Below are positions 17,032-26,009 of a stretch of DNA of 64,000 bases, in pieces (position 1 is the stretch's first letter; each line of letters begins with the position of its first letter). This stretch comes from Corallococcus sp. AS-1-6 (lineage in GTDB: Bacteria; Myxococcota; Myxococcia; Myxococcales; Myxococcaceae). The DNA lies in NCBI RefSeq assembly GCF_020037015.1, contig NZ_JAIQDE010000011.1:62001-126000 (forward strand). The letters are read 5' to 3'. Made by a program: the position numbers and the translations under genes. The notes under the pieces are model-generated. The model worked only from the letters and a program-made list of their open reading frames with translations. It ran no database searches and had not been told where the DNA came from.

Positions 17032-17631
17032 ATGATCAAGACGCTGAGGGACGCGGAGGAGCTGGTGCGCACGCGCCACGTCATCACCGAGGTGCCCACC
17101 CACGGGCCCACGTCCCTCGTCGAACAGGTCATGGGCGGCAGGCCCACTGGTAGCTGGCGCGACCACGCGAAGGGGCGCCTCGCGTACCGGCTGGGGCGCA
17201 TGTTGCGCGCGTCGAAGGACGTGCTCGCGGTGCGGCTGGTGGAGGGCAAGGTCGCCTTCGTGGACCCCACGCTCTGGCCCGCCGTGTACCGCGTCGCCAT
17301 GGAGCCCTCTCGCCGCCGCCCGTCACTCCAGGGCCTGTCCCCGGACGCACGCGCGCTGCTCTCCACCGTGGAGCGGGACAAGCGCGTCCAACTGGACAAG
17401 GAAGGCCCGTGGACCAAGGCGCGCGAAACGCTGGAGGAGCGGCTGCTGGTCCACTTCTCCGAGGCGCAGGATGACGACGGCCGCCACGTCGCGGTGCTGC
17501 GCTCGTGGCGGGACTGGGCCTCCGCGTCGCTCCAGGCGGACGCGGCCCGGCTCTCCTACGAGGACGCCCAGGCGCGGCTCAGGGCGGCCTGCGACGGGGC
17601 GCCCACGGGCCTGGGGCCCTGGATCTTCTAA
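17032..17631 (+). CDS. Conserved-looking hypothetical protein
   Basis: 199 residues from an ATG with a strong AGGAGGGG ten bases upstream. No signal peptide or membrane helix. The middle (TGSWRDHAKGRLAYRLGRML, then VLAVRLVEGKVAFVDPTLWPAV) looks like a winged-helix fold seen in uncharacterised proteins sometimes annotated near DNA-glycosylase relatives, but I cannot assign an activity. It converges with the next minus-strand gene, 13 bases between stops. Codon use is like its neighbours. Confidence 0.8.
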   Translation: MIKTLRDAEELVRTRHVITEVPTHGPTSLVEQVMGGRPTGSWRDHAKGRLAYRLGRMLRASKDVLAVRLVEGKVAFVDPTLWPAVYRVAMEPSRRRPSLQGLSPDARALLSTVERDKRVQLDKEGPWTKARETLEERLLVHFSEAQDDDGRHVAVLRSWRDWASASLQADAARLSYEDAQARLRAACDGAPTGLGPWIF

Positions 17632-17644
17632 TCGCGCGGAAGCC

Positions 17645-17989
17645 TCAGGCGGCCTCGTCCAGGATCTCCAGCGCGTCCCGGACGCCCGGCAGCCGGGCGA
17701 GCAGCTCGTACTCCGCGGGCTGGAGCATGGACACGCGGCGGCCCGCGACGCGCTCCATCCACAGCTCGATGCGGTGGTCTCCGTCCGGGTTGACCTGGCG
17801 GGAGATGCGCGCGCGCCGGCCCTCCTTGTGACAGGCCAGGATGTCCTGCTGGAGGCTGCGCAGACGGCGGAACACCTTCAGCGCCATTCGACCCTCGGGG
17901 GTGTCGAACGTGTGGAAATGCCGGTTCCGCGACAGCGGCCGGCTGGGATCATGAAGCCTCTCCACGAGGCGGCGCACGAAAGGGTCCAT
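17645..17989 (-). CDS. Small hypothetical protein
   Basis: 114 residues from the ATG at 17989 (MDPFVRRLVERL). Basic and His/Arg-rich in its first half (SRNRHFHTFD), acidic at the C-terminus; no signal peptide or membrane helix. The open frame continues upstream but would run antisense through the TPR gene, so the short form is preferred. It is divergent from the TPR gene with 40 bases between starts. Function unknown. Confidence 0.6.
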   Translation of the reverse strand: MDPFVRRLVERLHDPSRPLSRNRHFHTFDTPEGRMALKVFRRLRSLQQDILACHKEGRRARISRQVNPDGDHRIELWMERVAGRRVSMLQPAEYELLARLPGVRDALEILDEAA

Positions 17990-18029
17990 CGACGGAGAAG
18001 GATAACATCCGCTACCCTGTCCCTCAGCG

Positions 18030-19355
18030 ATGCCCCCTCGATTTTTCCCCCGTCCCTGGACGCTCGTCCTGCTCCTGCCGCTTGCCTGCAAGGACCCGGA
18101 GACGGCGGCCGCGCAGAAACAGGCCGTCCAGGTCCAGAACTCCCTGTCCCAGGGCCGCGAGGCGCTCTCGCAGGGCCAGTACGCCCGCGCCATCTCCGAG
18201 CTGCGCAAGGCCGCCAACGCCGCGCCAGAGAGCGTGGAGCCGCTCCTCCTGTTGGCCAGGGCCCACCAGGGCGCCGGCAACCCGGGCGCGGCCATCCTCA
18301 CGCTGAAGCAGGCGGAGGGCCTCATTCCGGGCACGGATCCCGTCATCCAGAAGCAGCTCTCCGACCTGTACATGGGGGAGGGGCAGATCCCCCAGGCCAT
18401 CTCCACGCTCGTCTCGCTGCGGGACGAGGGCAAGCTGTCCAACGAGGACATCCTGTCGCTGGCCCGCCTCCAGGCGCGGCAGGGCCACCCGGACGAGGCC
18501 TTCACCACGCTGGAGCGCATCCTCCGGGAGAACCCGGACGACGCCCCGACGAAGACGGTGGAGGCTGAAATCCTGCTCATGAAGGGCGAGGAGCTGCTCG
18601 CGGCCAACCTGATGGACCGCGTGCTCCAGGGCACCCCCAGCTTCACGCCCGCGCGGCTGCTCCGCGCGCGCTACTTCCTGATGAGCGGCGTCTACGACAT
18701 GGCGGAGGCGGACCTCCAGTCCGTGCCGCCCGAGGACGCGGACACCACGGACGTGGTGGCGATGAAGGCCCGCGTGCTCATGGCGCTCGGGCGCCCGGCC
18801 GAAGCCGAAGGCGCGCTCCGCAAGCTGCTGGAGGACGACGCGGAGAACGCGGAGGCCACCGCGTGGCTGGCGGAGATCGTCTGCGCCCAGGGCCGCGCGT
18901 CGGAGGCCCAGCAACTGGTGGACCGCGCGCTGCACCTGCGCCCGCGCTTCGCCCGCGCCCTGTACGTGCGCGGCCGCGTGCTGGAGGAGCAGAGCGACGC
19001 GCGCGGGGCGGAGGACAGCTACCGCTTCGCCCTCAAGGCGGAGCCCGCGTTCCCGCCCGCGCTGTCACGCATGTGGCGGCTGCACCTGAAGGCCGGCCGC
19101 AAGCCGGAGGCGCAGGAGGTGCTGGAGCGGCTGGCGGGCCTGAACGAGGCGTCCGTGGAGGAGAAGGCCGCGCTCGCGAACCTCTACGCCCAGTTCGAGA
19201 CCCAACTGCCGCGCGGCAGGAAGCTCATCGACGAGGCCCTGAAGCGCGAGCCGCAGAACCCCGAGTACCTGCGCATCCAGAAGGCCATCGACAAGGCGAC
19301 GCCCAAGAAGAAGAAGGCCCCCTCGGGGCCCATCATCATCCGCGGGCGGCGCTGA
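18030..19355 (+). CDS. Exported TPR-repeat protein, possible lipoprotein
   Basis: 441 residues. An N-terminal hydrophobic stretch ends in LLPLAC at residue 20; this is an imperfect lipobox (Pro at -3), so lipid attachment is possible but uncertain. The rest is a run of about ten TPR-like helical pairs (for example QGQYARAISELRKAANAAPE and ARALYVRGRVLEEQSDARGA). It ends with a Lys-rich tail (PKKKKAPSG). TPR arrays mediate protein-protein contacts; in myxobacteria similar proteins act in envelope assembly or motility. The 3' end overlaps the convergent M16 peptidase gene by 20 bases. Confidence 0.82.
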   Translation: MPPRFFPRPWTLVLLLPLACKDPETAAAQKQAVQVQNSLSQGREALSQGQYARAISELRKAANAAPESVEPLLLLARAHQGAGNPGAAILTLKQAEGLIPGTDPVIQKQLSDLYMGEGQIPQAISTLVSLRDEGKLSNEDILSLARLQARQGHPDEAFTTLERILRENPDDAPTKTVEAEILLMKGEELLAANLMDRVLQGTPSFTPARLLRARYFLMSGVYDMAEADLQSVPPEDADTTDVVAMKARVLMALGRPAEAEGALRKLLEDDAENAEATAWLAEIVCAQGRASEAQQLVDRALHLRPRFARALYVRGRVLEEQSDARGAEDSYRFALKAEPAFPPALSRMWRLHLKAGRKPEAQEVLERLAGLNEASVEEKAALANLYAQFETQLPRGRKLIDEALKREPQNPEYLRIQKAIDKATPKKKKAPSGPIIIRGRR

Positions 19356-20658
19356 CGGCGGGCGCGGCGGAGGAGGGCAGCCCCTCCGCGTCCAGGACGA
19401 CCTTCTCCAGCGCCTTGTGCCCCTTGCGCTGGCCCACCGCCACCACGAGCAGGTTCTCGCGGGTGAAGTAGCGCCGGGCCACCTCGCGCACCCGCGCGGC
19501 CGTCTGGCGGTCCACCTGATCCGCGCGGTGGCCGAACGTCTCCGGCCGGCGGAACAGCTCCACGCCGCCGAACCACCCGGCCAGCTCCCCCGGCGAGTCC
19601 TGGGAGAACTCCAGCAGCATCCGGTGGCGGCGCTTGGCGCGGTTCAGCTCCTCCTCGCTCGCGTCCTTGTCACAGAGCTCCGCGAGGCAGCGCAGCGCCT
19701 CCGCCACCACGAGCGACGCCTTCTCCGGCGCGCTGGCCGCCTCAATCTCGAAGAGGCTGAGGTCGTGGTACGTGTCCAGCCCCGCCTGCACCGAGTACGC
19801 GAGGCCGCGCTTCTCCACGATCTCGAACGGCAGCCGCGACGACAGGCCGTCGTCCAGCAGGCGCCGGAGGATCTGCAGCGCGGGGAAGTCCTCGTGCTGC
19901 TCCGGCACGGCGCGGAAGGTGAGCTTGAACTCCGTCTGCGACTCGTCGTGGGAGACGAAGTGGAAGTGCGGCCCGGGGCCCAGGGGCGGCGGCGCGCTCT
20001 CCGTGGTGGCGCTGCCCTTGGGCAGGTGCGCGAAGGCGCGCTCGGCCAGGGCCAGCACCTCCGAGTGCTTCACGCTGCCCGCGGCGGACACCACCAGGTT
20101 GCCGGCCACGTAGTGCCGGGCGAAGTGCTCCAGCACCTGGGCGTGGGTGAGCGCCTTCACGGACTCGCGGGTGCCGGCGATTTTGAGGGACAGCGGGTGG
20201 CCGGGGAACAGCAGGCGCTTGGACAGGTTGTCCAGGTCGATGTCGCGCCCCTTGTCGTCCACCTCGTCGAGCATCTCCTCCAGGATGATCTGCCGCTCCA
20301 CCTCCATGTCGGTGAGGCGGGGGCGGGTGAGCATGTCGCCGATGACGTCCAGGCCCACGCGCAGGTGCGACGGGTGCAGCGGGGTGTAGTAGTAGCCGTG
20401 GTCGCGGGTGGTGGCGCCGTTGAGGTTGCCGCCCACCTCCTCCACGGCCGCGTTCATCTTCACCGTGTCCGGCCAGGCCTCGCTTCCCCGGAAGAAGAGG
20501 TGCTCCAGGAAGTGGCTGACGCCGTTGTTCTCCGCCGTTTCGTGGCGGCTGCCGGTCCTCACGTACACGGCCAGGAGGGCGGTGTGCAGGTGGGGCGTTT
20601 CGACGGTGACGACGCGCAGCCCCGAGGGCAGCACGTCCCGGTACGGTGTAAAGCTCAT
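19336..20658 (-). CDS. M16-family zinc peptidase (insulinase/PMPB type)
   Basis: 440 residues. The inverted zinc motif HFLEH (H-x-x-E-H) is at about residue 49-53, with the third ligand in the downstream EVERQIILEE segment, so the active site is complete. A second M16 lobe without zinc ligands follows (GLAYSVQAGLDTYHD). No signal peptide is obvious, which would place it in the cytoplasm. The ATG at 20658 overlaps the stop of the upstream histidine-kinase gene by four bases, so the two are translationally coupled. Substrate unknown; family relatives degrade short peptides. Confidence 0.92.
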   Translation of the reverse strand: MSFTPYRDVLPSGLRVVTVETPHLHTALLAVYVRTGSRHETAENNGVSHFLEHLFFRGSEAWPDTVKMNAAVEEVGGNLNGATTRDHGYYYTPLHPSHLRVGLDVIGDMLTRPRLTDMEVERQIILEEMLDEVDDKGRDIDLDNLSKRLLFPGHPLSLKIAGTRESVKALTHAQVLEHFARHYVAGNLVVSAAGSVKHSEVLALAERAFAHLPKGSATTESAPPPLGPGPHFHFVSHDESQTEFKLTFRAVPEQHEDFPALQILRRLLDDGLSSRLPFEIVEKRGLAYSVQAGLDTYHDLSLFEIEAASAPEKASLVVAEALRCLAELCDKDASEEELNRAKRRHRMLLEFSQDSPGELAGWFGGVELFRRPETFGHRADQVDRQTAARVREVARRYFTRENLLVVAVGQRKGHKALEKVVLDAEGLPSSAAPAVSAARG

Positions 20659-22196
20659 GCGCGAGGAAGCCTTAACACGAAGGTCGTCCCCTGGCCGGGA
20701 ATACTCTGGCAGGAGAGCGAGCCCCCGTGGGCCTGGAGGATCTGTTGGCTCACCGCGAGCCCCAGGCCCGTGCCGCCCTCCTTGGTGGTGAAGAAGGGCT
20801 CGAAGAGGTGGCGGCGGACCTCCTCGGTCATGCCGTTGCCGGTGTCTCGCACGGTGACCTCCACGTCGCCCTCGTGCGGGGCGGTGGCCACGGTGAGCTG
20901 GCCCCCCGTGGGCATGGCCTCGCGGCTGTTGCGAAGCAGGTTGAGGAACACCTGCCGCAACTGGCCCTGGTCCGCGAGCACGCGGGGCGTGTCGGGCGCG
21001 AAGTCGCGCACCACCTCCACGCCCGCGCGCACCAGCTCCTCGCGGGTGAAGTCGAGCACGCCGTCCAGCACCGCGGTGATGTCCTCCGGCTCCAGGTCCG
21101 GCCGGGCGGGGCGGGCCATGCGCAGGTACTGCTCGGTGACGTCGGTGAGGCGGTCCACCTCATGGGTGACGGCGGAGAGCAGCTCGCGCGCCTCCGTGGC
21201 GGTGTCCTGGGAGTCGAACCTGGCGCTGTCCACCGCGTCCTGGAGCAGCTCCACGTTGAGGCCGATGGAGGACAGGGGGTTGCGCACCTCGTGCACGATT
21301 TGGGCGGAGATGCGGCCGACCGCGGCCAACTGCTCCGCGCGCATCAGCGCCTCCGCCTGCGACTTGAGCTGCGCCTCGCGCGCCTGGAGCGAGCGGGCCA
21401 TCTGGTCGAACTCGCGCGCGAGCAGCGCGACCTCGTCCTCGCCGCGCACGCCCAGTTGGGCGGAGTAGTCGCCCCGGCCGATGCGGGACACGCCTTCAAT
21501 CAGCGTGCGCACCGGGCGCAGCGTGCGGGCGGACCAGGCGGTGACGCCCACGCCCACGCCAATGGCCATGATGGACAGCGCGATGATGGTGAGGCCCGTC
21601 CTGCGCTCGCGCTCCTCCGCGCCGTCCACGCGCTCGCGGATGCGGTTGGTCAGCGTCGCGCGCAGCACGCGCAGCTCACGGCCGATGGCGCTCTCCAACT
21701 GGCGCAGCTCGGCGGTGGCGCGCGCCACCTCCTGGCTCTCGGGGGACTCGGACGCGAGCGCGGCGAACACGGCCTCCACCGCGTGGCCGTAGGCCTGGGA
21801 GTTGCGCGCCAGCTCCGCGAAGCGCGAGTCCAGCTCCATCACGAAGCGGACCTCTCCCTCCGGGGCGAAGGTGAGCACCTCGCGGGCCTTGGCGCGGGCG
21901 GCCTCCAGGCGCTGGGCCATCTGGGGCGCGTAGTACAGGCTCGCCAGCCGGATGAGCGCGCGGCGCGTCTCCACGCTGTTCTGCTCCAGCACCCGCTCGG
22001 TGTCCTTCTCCTGGCTCGTCTGGAACGTCTCCAGCGCGGCGGCGTCCTGGGACAACTGGAGGTAGCCCTGGCTGACGAGCCGGATCTCCAGCCGGTTGCG
22101 GTGCAGCTCCGCCACGCTGAAGAGCGACACCGCCCCGAACGTCAGCAGCACCAGCGCGTAGCCCAGGAAGATGCGGGTGGCGAGCGAGAGCTTCAT
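20655..22196 (-). CDS. Membrane sensor histidine kinase with HAMP domain
   Basis: 513 residues from the ATG at 22196 (MKLSLATRIFLGYALVLL); a longer frame reaches 22235 but neither start has a strong ribosome binding site. Two transmembrane helices (about 8-28 and 190-212) flank a helical periplasmic sensor region. A HAMP domain follows (RTLRPVRTLIEGVSRIGRGD). The phospho-acceptor His is in QIVHEVRNPLSS, and the ATPase boxes are FLNLLRNSREAM, VRDTGNGM and FEPFFTTKEGGTGLGLA, all intact. No response regulator gene is adjacent, as is common in myxobacteria. Coupled by an ATGA overlap to the M16 peptidase. Confidence 0.94.
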   Translation of the reverse strand: MKLSLATRIFLGYALVLLTFGAVSLFSVAELHRNRLEIRLVSQGYLQLSQDAAALETFQTSQEKDTERVLEQNSVETRRALIRLASLYYAPQMAQRLEAARAKAREVLTFAPEGEVRFVMELDSRFAELARNSQAYGHAVEAVFAALASESPESQEVARATAELRQLESAIGRELRVLRATLTNRIRERVDGAEERERRTGLTIIALSIMAIGVGVGVTAWSARTLRPVRTLIEGVSRIGRGDYSAQLGVRGEDEVALLAREFDQMARSLQAREAQLKSQAEALMRAEQLAAVGRISAQIVHEVRNPLSSIGLNVELLQDAVDSARFDSQDTATEARELLSAVTHEVDRLTDVTEQYLRMARPARPDLEPEDITAVLDGVLDFTREELVRAGVEVVRDFAPDTPRVLADQGQLRQVFLNLLRNSREAMPTGGQLTVATAPHEGDVEVTVRDTGNGMTEEVRRHLFEPFFTTKEGGTGLGLAVSQQILQAHGGSLSCQSIPGQGTTFVLRLPRA

Positions 22197-22318
22197 GGAG
22201 GAGGGCACAGGACATACGTCCTGGAGCGGGCGCATTACAGCGCAATCCCCACCGCGCCGCCTGCTTCCGGCCGTCTGGACTCCACCCCTCCGGGGAGGGG
22301 GCTGGTAGCGTCCACCGC

Positions 22319-23836
22319 ATGGCACCGCGCTTCGTCCGCTCCACGCTCCTCGCCGCCGCCCTGGTGTCCCTCACCCCCGCGTGCGGGGTGAAGGAGGTCC
22401 GCCCCTCCCTGGACCTGCTCACCGCCTCCTGCGCGGGCACCCAGCCCCTGGCCGGGGTGACGCACCTGCGCTTCCGCGTGACGGGCCCGGGACTCGACGG
22501 GCCCCGCGAGCGCGTGTCGACGGTGCAGTGGGCCCCCGAGGACGTGCCGGCCCTGCCGCCAGGGAGCGCGCGGGTGCTGGAGGTGCGGGCCTACGCGGGG
22601 GCGCCGGACCAGGGAGGACGGTTGGTGTCGCTGGGGCGCACCGCGCCGTTCGACGTGGCGGAGGGGCAGGCGCCCAGGGTGCGCGTCTTCCTGCGGAGGC
22701 TGGGGGAGTTCGTGCCGGTGAACCTGGCGGCGGACCCGAGGACCTGCGCGTTGCCGGCCGAAGCGCGCGCGGCGCACACGGCCACGACGCTGCCGGATGG
22801 GCGGGTGTGGCTCGCCGGTGGCTACCGGCCCCAGCCGGATGGCACGCGGCCCGTGTCCCGGACCTCGGAGGTGTTCAACCCGGCGGACGGCACGTTCAGC
22901 GCCGGGCCGGAGGTGGGCGCGAGGGCCTTCCACACGGCGTCGCTGCTGCCGGATGGCCGCGTGTTCGTGGCGGGCGGCGCGGAGTCCTTCGCCCCCGTGT
23001 CATTGCAGCCCACGGCGCGCCTCGTGGACGTGGCGACAGGCGGGGTGAGTGAACTCACGCCCAAGGTGGCGCGCTACCAGCATGCGGCGGCGGTGGACGC
23101 GGAAGGTCACGTGGCGCTGGTGAGCGGACGCGCGGCGGACGGCGGCACGGTGAGCGAGCTGGAAGGCTTCGACGCGGTCACGGGGCTGTTCGTGTCCTCC
23201 GGCACGCCGCTCCACCGCACGGACGTCGCGCTGGCGGTGAGGCCGGACGGGATGGACATCCAGGTCGTGGGGGGCGTGGATCCCCTGAAGAAGGCCGAGA
23301 CCGACGTGCCGGCCTTCAGGTTCCAGAACGGCTCCCTCGGGGCTCTCCCGGCAGGGACGGCGCTGCGCATCGGCAGGCAGGGGGCCGCCGTGGCGATGCT
23401 GGGCCGCGCCGACGAGTCTCCAGCGCTCCTGGTCATGGGCGGCTTCGACGGCGCGGAGCCGGAGCAGGGCGCGCGGCCTGTCGGCGCCTCCGAGTTCCTG
23501 GACGGTGTGAACTCCGTGCGTGACGGCCCCGCGCTGATGCCCCGGGGCAACCTGTGCGCGGTGACGCTGACGGACGGCCGCGTCGTGGCGCTGGGCGGGC
23601 GGGGCACCGGTTTCGGCACGACGTACGCGGTGCCGTGGGCGGAGCTGATCACCCCGCACGCGGGCGCGCAGCCCACCGTGCTGGGCCTGCCGCTGATGCC
23701 GCAGCCGCGCGTGTGGCACACGTGCTCCGCGCTGCCGGACGGCTCCGTGCTGGTGGTGGGCGGCGTGGACGACAGCACCGGGGAGATCCGCGCCAACACC
23801 GAAGCCCTGGTGGTGATGCCGCCGCCGCGCGACTGA
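22319..23836 (+). CDS. Kelch-repeat-like lipoprotein
   Basis: 505 residues. A signal peptide ends at a lipobox (SLTPAC, Cys22). The following 120 residues look like a beta-sandwich, then about six Kelch/galactose-oxidase-like blades recur, each with a pattern such as HTATTLPDGRVWLAGG, HTASLLPDGRVFVAGG and HTCSALPDGSVLVVGG. This predicts a beta-propeller on the cell surface or periplasmic face. Such propellers bind proteins or sugars; the oxidase copper ligands are not evident. It is divergent from the histidine kinase with about 120 bases between and ends at a strong hairpin. Confidence 0.87.
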   Translation: MAPRFVRSTLLAAALVSLTPACGVKEVRPSLDLLTASCAGTQPLAGVTHLRFRVTGPGLDGPRERVSTVQWAPEDVPALPPGSARVLEVRAYAGAPDQGGRLVSLGRTAPFDVAEGQAPRVRVFLRRLGEFVPVNLAADPRTCALPAEARAAHTATTLPDGRVWLAGGYRPQPDGTRPVSRTSEVFNPADGTFSAGPEVGARAFHTASLLPDGRVFVAGGAESFAPVSLQPTARLVDVATGGVSELTPKVARYQHAAAVDAEGHVALVSGRAADGGTVSELEGFDAVTGLFVSSGTPLHRTDVALAVRPDGMDIQVVGGVDPLKKAETDVPAFRFQNGSLGALPAGTALRIGRQGAAVAMLGRADESPALLVMGGFDGAEPEQGARPVGASEFLDGVNSVRDGPALMPRGNLCAVTLTDGRVVALGGRGTGFGTTYAVPWAELITPHAGAQPTVLGLPLMPQPRVWHTCSALPDGSVLVVGGVDDSTGEIRANTEALVVMPPPRD

Positions 23837-23863
23837 CGACGGCAGGCCCTCCGGAAACACGAA

Positions 23864-23896
23864 GGCCCCGCGTCCCGGTGAGGGGACCGCGGGGCC
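23864..23896. terminator. Bidirectional terminator hairpin
   Basis: A 13-bp GC-rich stem with one bulge between two convergent genes. The minus-strand side continues CTTCGTGTTTCC, modestly T-rich. Confidence 0.7.
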
Positions 23897-23921
23897 TGCT
23901 TGCTTCACGCCGGGGTGCGGC

Positions 23922-24983
23922 TCAGGCGTTGGACGGCGGGGCCTCGGAAGGCTTCGTCTCGCCCTCGGTGGACGCCGGCTCGGGGGCGGCCGGGGCCTCC
24001 GTGGGCGTGGCCGCGGCGGCGGCGCGGGCCTCCGCCTCGGCGCGGGCGCGGGCCTGCTCGTCGCTGCGCTGGTCGCTGGCGGCGACCTCGTCCGGCGTCA
24101 GCTCCGTGCGGTCCGCGAGCATGCCCGTCTTCTTCTCCAGGTCCTTGATGGCCCGGCGAAGCAGGTCGCGCTCCAGGAGCGTGCGGTTGAGGCGCTTCTC
24201 CAGCGCCTTGTACTTGTCCTTGCCCAGGTCGGCCTCGGACTTCGTCACGGACAGGATGCGCGCCTGCGTGTCGGCGCGGCCCTTGAGCCGGCGCACTTCC
24301 TTCTCCAGCTCCGCGGCGCGCGCGCGGTCCTTGTTCGCCGCCTGCTCCAGGCGGTTCATCTTCTCGCGGTCCGCGTCGTTCAGCTCGCGGTAGCGGCGCA
24401 CGGGCTCCGCCGGGGCCGCGGGCGTCACGGCCACCGCCGCGCTCACCACGGGCTCGCTCGCGGGCGCGGCGATCTGCTCCGCGGGGGCCGCGGCGGCCAC
24501 GGGCGTCTGCGTGGGGACGGCGGCGGCCGGGACCTCACGGCGGCGGGGGCCATTGCGCGACTCGGTCTCCGCGCGCAGCCGGGCGTTCTCCGTCAGGGCC
24601 TGCGCCAGCTCCGCGCGGGTCTGCTCCAGTTGGATGCTCGCGTTGCGCTCCACCTCGGCGCGGGCCTTGGCCAGGTCGTTCGACCCCTTCTCGCCTTCCT
24701 TCTGCTCGAAGAGCTTGCGCTTGGTCTGCTTGAGCTGCTCCTTGACCTCCTGGAGCTGCGCGCGCTGCTCGTCCAGCTCCTTCTGCTTGCGCTGGACCTC
24801 CGATTCCGCCTTCGCGCGCGCCTTGCTCTCGGACTCCAGCTCGCCCCGGAACGACGGCGCGGAGGAGGAAGAGGAGAGCGAGGGGCGGCCCGCGTTGGCT
24901 CCAGCGCCGCTCTTGTCTCCGAAGAGCAGCAGGCCGAGCGTCACGGCGAACCCGACCGATACGAGGATGAGTGCAACCAGCAA
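23922..24983 (-). CDS. Membrane-anchored coiled-coil protein
   Basis: About 353 residues from a TTG at 24983 with a perfect GGAGG eight bases upstream; a TTG at 25010 would add nine residues without a good site. One N-terminal transmembrane helix (MLVALILVSVGFAVTLGLLL). Then a charged coiled coil (about 45-150), a Pro/Ala-rich linker (about 155-205), a second coiled coil (about 210-310) and an acidic Ala/Pro-rich tail. Domain architecture resembles cell-envelope or cell-division scaffold proteins, but no family is recognised. Confidence 0.78.
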   Translation of the reverse strand: MLVALILVSVGFAVTLGLLLFGDKSGAGANAGRPSLSSSSSAPSFRGELESESKARAKAESEVQRKQKELDEQRAQLQEVKEQLKQTKRKLFEQKEGEKGSNDLAKARAEVERNASIQLEQTRAELAQALTENARLRAETESRNGPRRREVPAAAVPTQTPVAAAAPAEQIAAPASEPVVSAAVAVTPAAPAEPVRRYRELNDADREKMNRLEQAANKDRARAAELEKEVRRLKGRADTQARILSVTKSEADLGKDKYKALEKRLNRTLLERDLLRRAIKDLEKKTGMLADRTELTPDEVAASDQRSDEQARARAEAEARAAAAATPTEAPAAPEPASTEGETKPSEAPPSNA

Positions 24984-25160
24984 GGGAACGACCTCCACAG
25001 AAAGATGCAAAAAGCGGGGCAGCCTACCGCCCGGACATGGCGCGTCAAGGCTTCACTGGCAGGCAACCCGGCGGGCCCCACCCACGGTGCTGGCCGGGCC
25101 GTGGCGTCCCCCCGCATTCCGGCTCCCCTCCCGGCGCCGTCCTGGGGCACGCTCACGCCC

Positions 25161-26009
25161 ATGGCGCACCTGGAGCTGAAGCCGAAGCGGGACGTGTCGA
25201 GCTTCCGCAAGCTCGCCATCGGGAGTTGGGCGACCGCGTATGATCCGACGGTCTACGGCACGCTGACGGTGCGCATGGACGCGGCGCTCGCCTGGCTGGA
25301 CGCCTTCCATCAGCGCACCGGCGTGCGGCTCACCGCGACCCATCTGGTCATCAAGGCCGTGGGCGAAGCGCTGCGCCGCTGCCCGGACGCCAACGCGCTG
25401 CTGCGCTACCAGCGCATCTACCTGCGCCAGCGGATCACCGTGTGCGCGGTGCTCCCCGGCGCGGATCAACGCGGCCTCACGCCCGTGCGCATCGAGGACG
25501 TGGACGCGAAGTCCGTGCACGCGCTGGCGCTGGAGGTGGAGTCCACCGCGGCGCGCGTGCGCGAAGGCAGGGACGCGCAGGTGGAGCAGGGCCGCCGCCT
25601 CCTCGAGCGCGTGCCGCACCTGTTCCTGAACCGCTTCACCGGGCTCGTGTCGTTCCTCACGTACACGCTGAACGTGGACCCGTCCTGGCTGGGCCTGCCC
25701 CGGGATCCGTTCGGGTCCGCGGTGGTGGTGGACGTGGGCGCGCTGGGGCTGGAGACGGCGTACCTGCCGCTGGCGCCCTTCACCCGCGTGCCTGTCTTCC
25801 TCGCGCCCGGCGCGGTGCGCGAGGTGGCGGTGGTGGAGGAGGGCAGGGTGGTGCCCGGCCACGTGATGAACATCAACGCGTCCTTCGACCACCGCTTCCT
25901 CGACGGCTACCACGCGGGCGTCATCGCCAGCACGCTGCGCGAGATGCTGGAGCACCCGGAGGAGGCCTTCGGGCCCCCGCCGGATGCTCCGCCGGCCGCG
26001 TCCCGCTAG
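25161..26009 (+). CDS. Stand-alone 2-oxoacid dehydrogenase E2-type acyltransferase domain
   Basis: 282 residues. The fold of the E2 catalytic core is evident, with the active-site segment NASFDHRFLDGYHAG near the C-terminus (catalytic His and Asp). There is no lipoyl domain, no peripheral-subunit-binding domain and no E1 or E3 gene nearby. Known E2 enzymes move acyl groups from lipoyl-lysine to CoA; here the partner could be a lipoyl protein encoded elsewhere or another acyl carrier. The stop codon shares bases with the convergent htpX stop. Start ATG at 25161 (MAHLELKPKRD). Confidence 0.8.
   Translation: MAHLELKPKRDVSSFRKLAIGSWATAYDPTVYGTLTVRMDAALAWLDAFHQRTGVRLTATHLVIKAVGEALRRCPDANALLRYQRIYLRQRITVCAVLPGADQRGLTPVRIEDVDAKSVHALALEVESTAARVREGRDAQVEQGRRLLERVPHLFLNRFTGLVSFLTYTLNVDPSWLGLPRDPFGSAVVVDVGALGLETAYLPLAPFTRVPVFLAPGAVREVAVVEEGRVVPGHVMNINASFDHRFLDGYHAGVIASTLREMLEHPEEAFGPPPDAPPAASR

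Noticed and set aside
17990-18646. Longer version of the small hypothetical at 17645-17989
   Set aside because: It would run antisense through the signal peptide and first repeats of the TPR gene.
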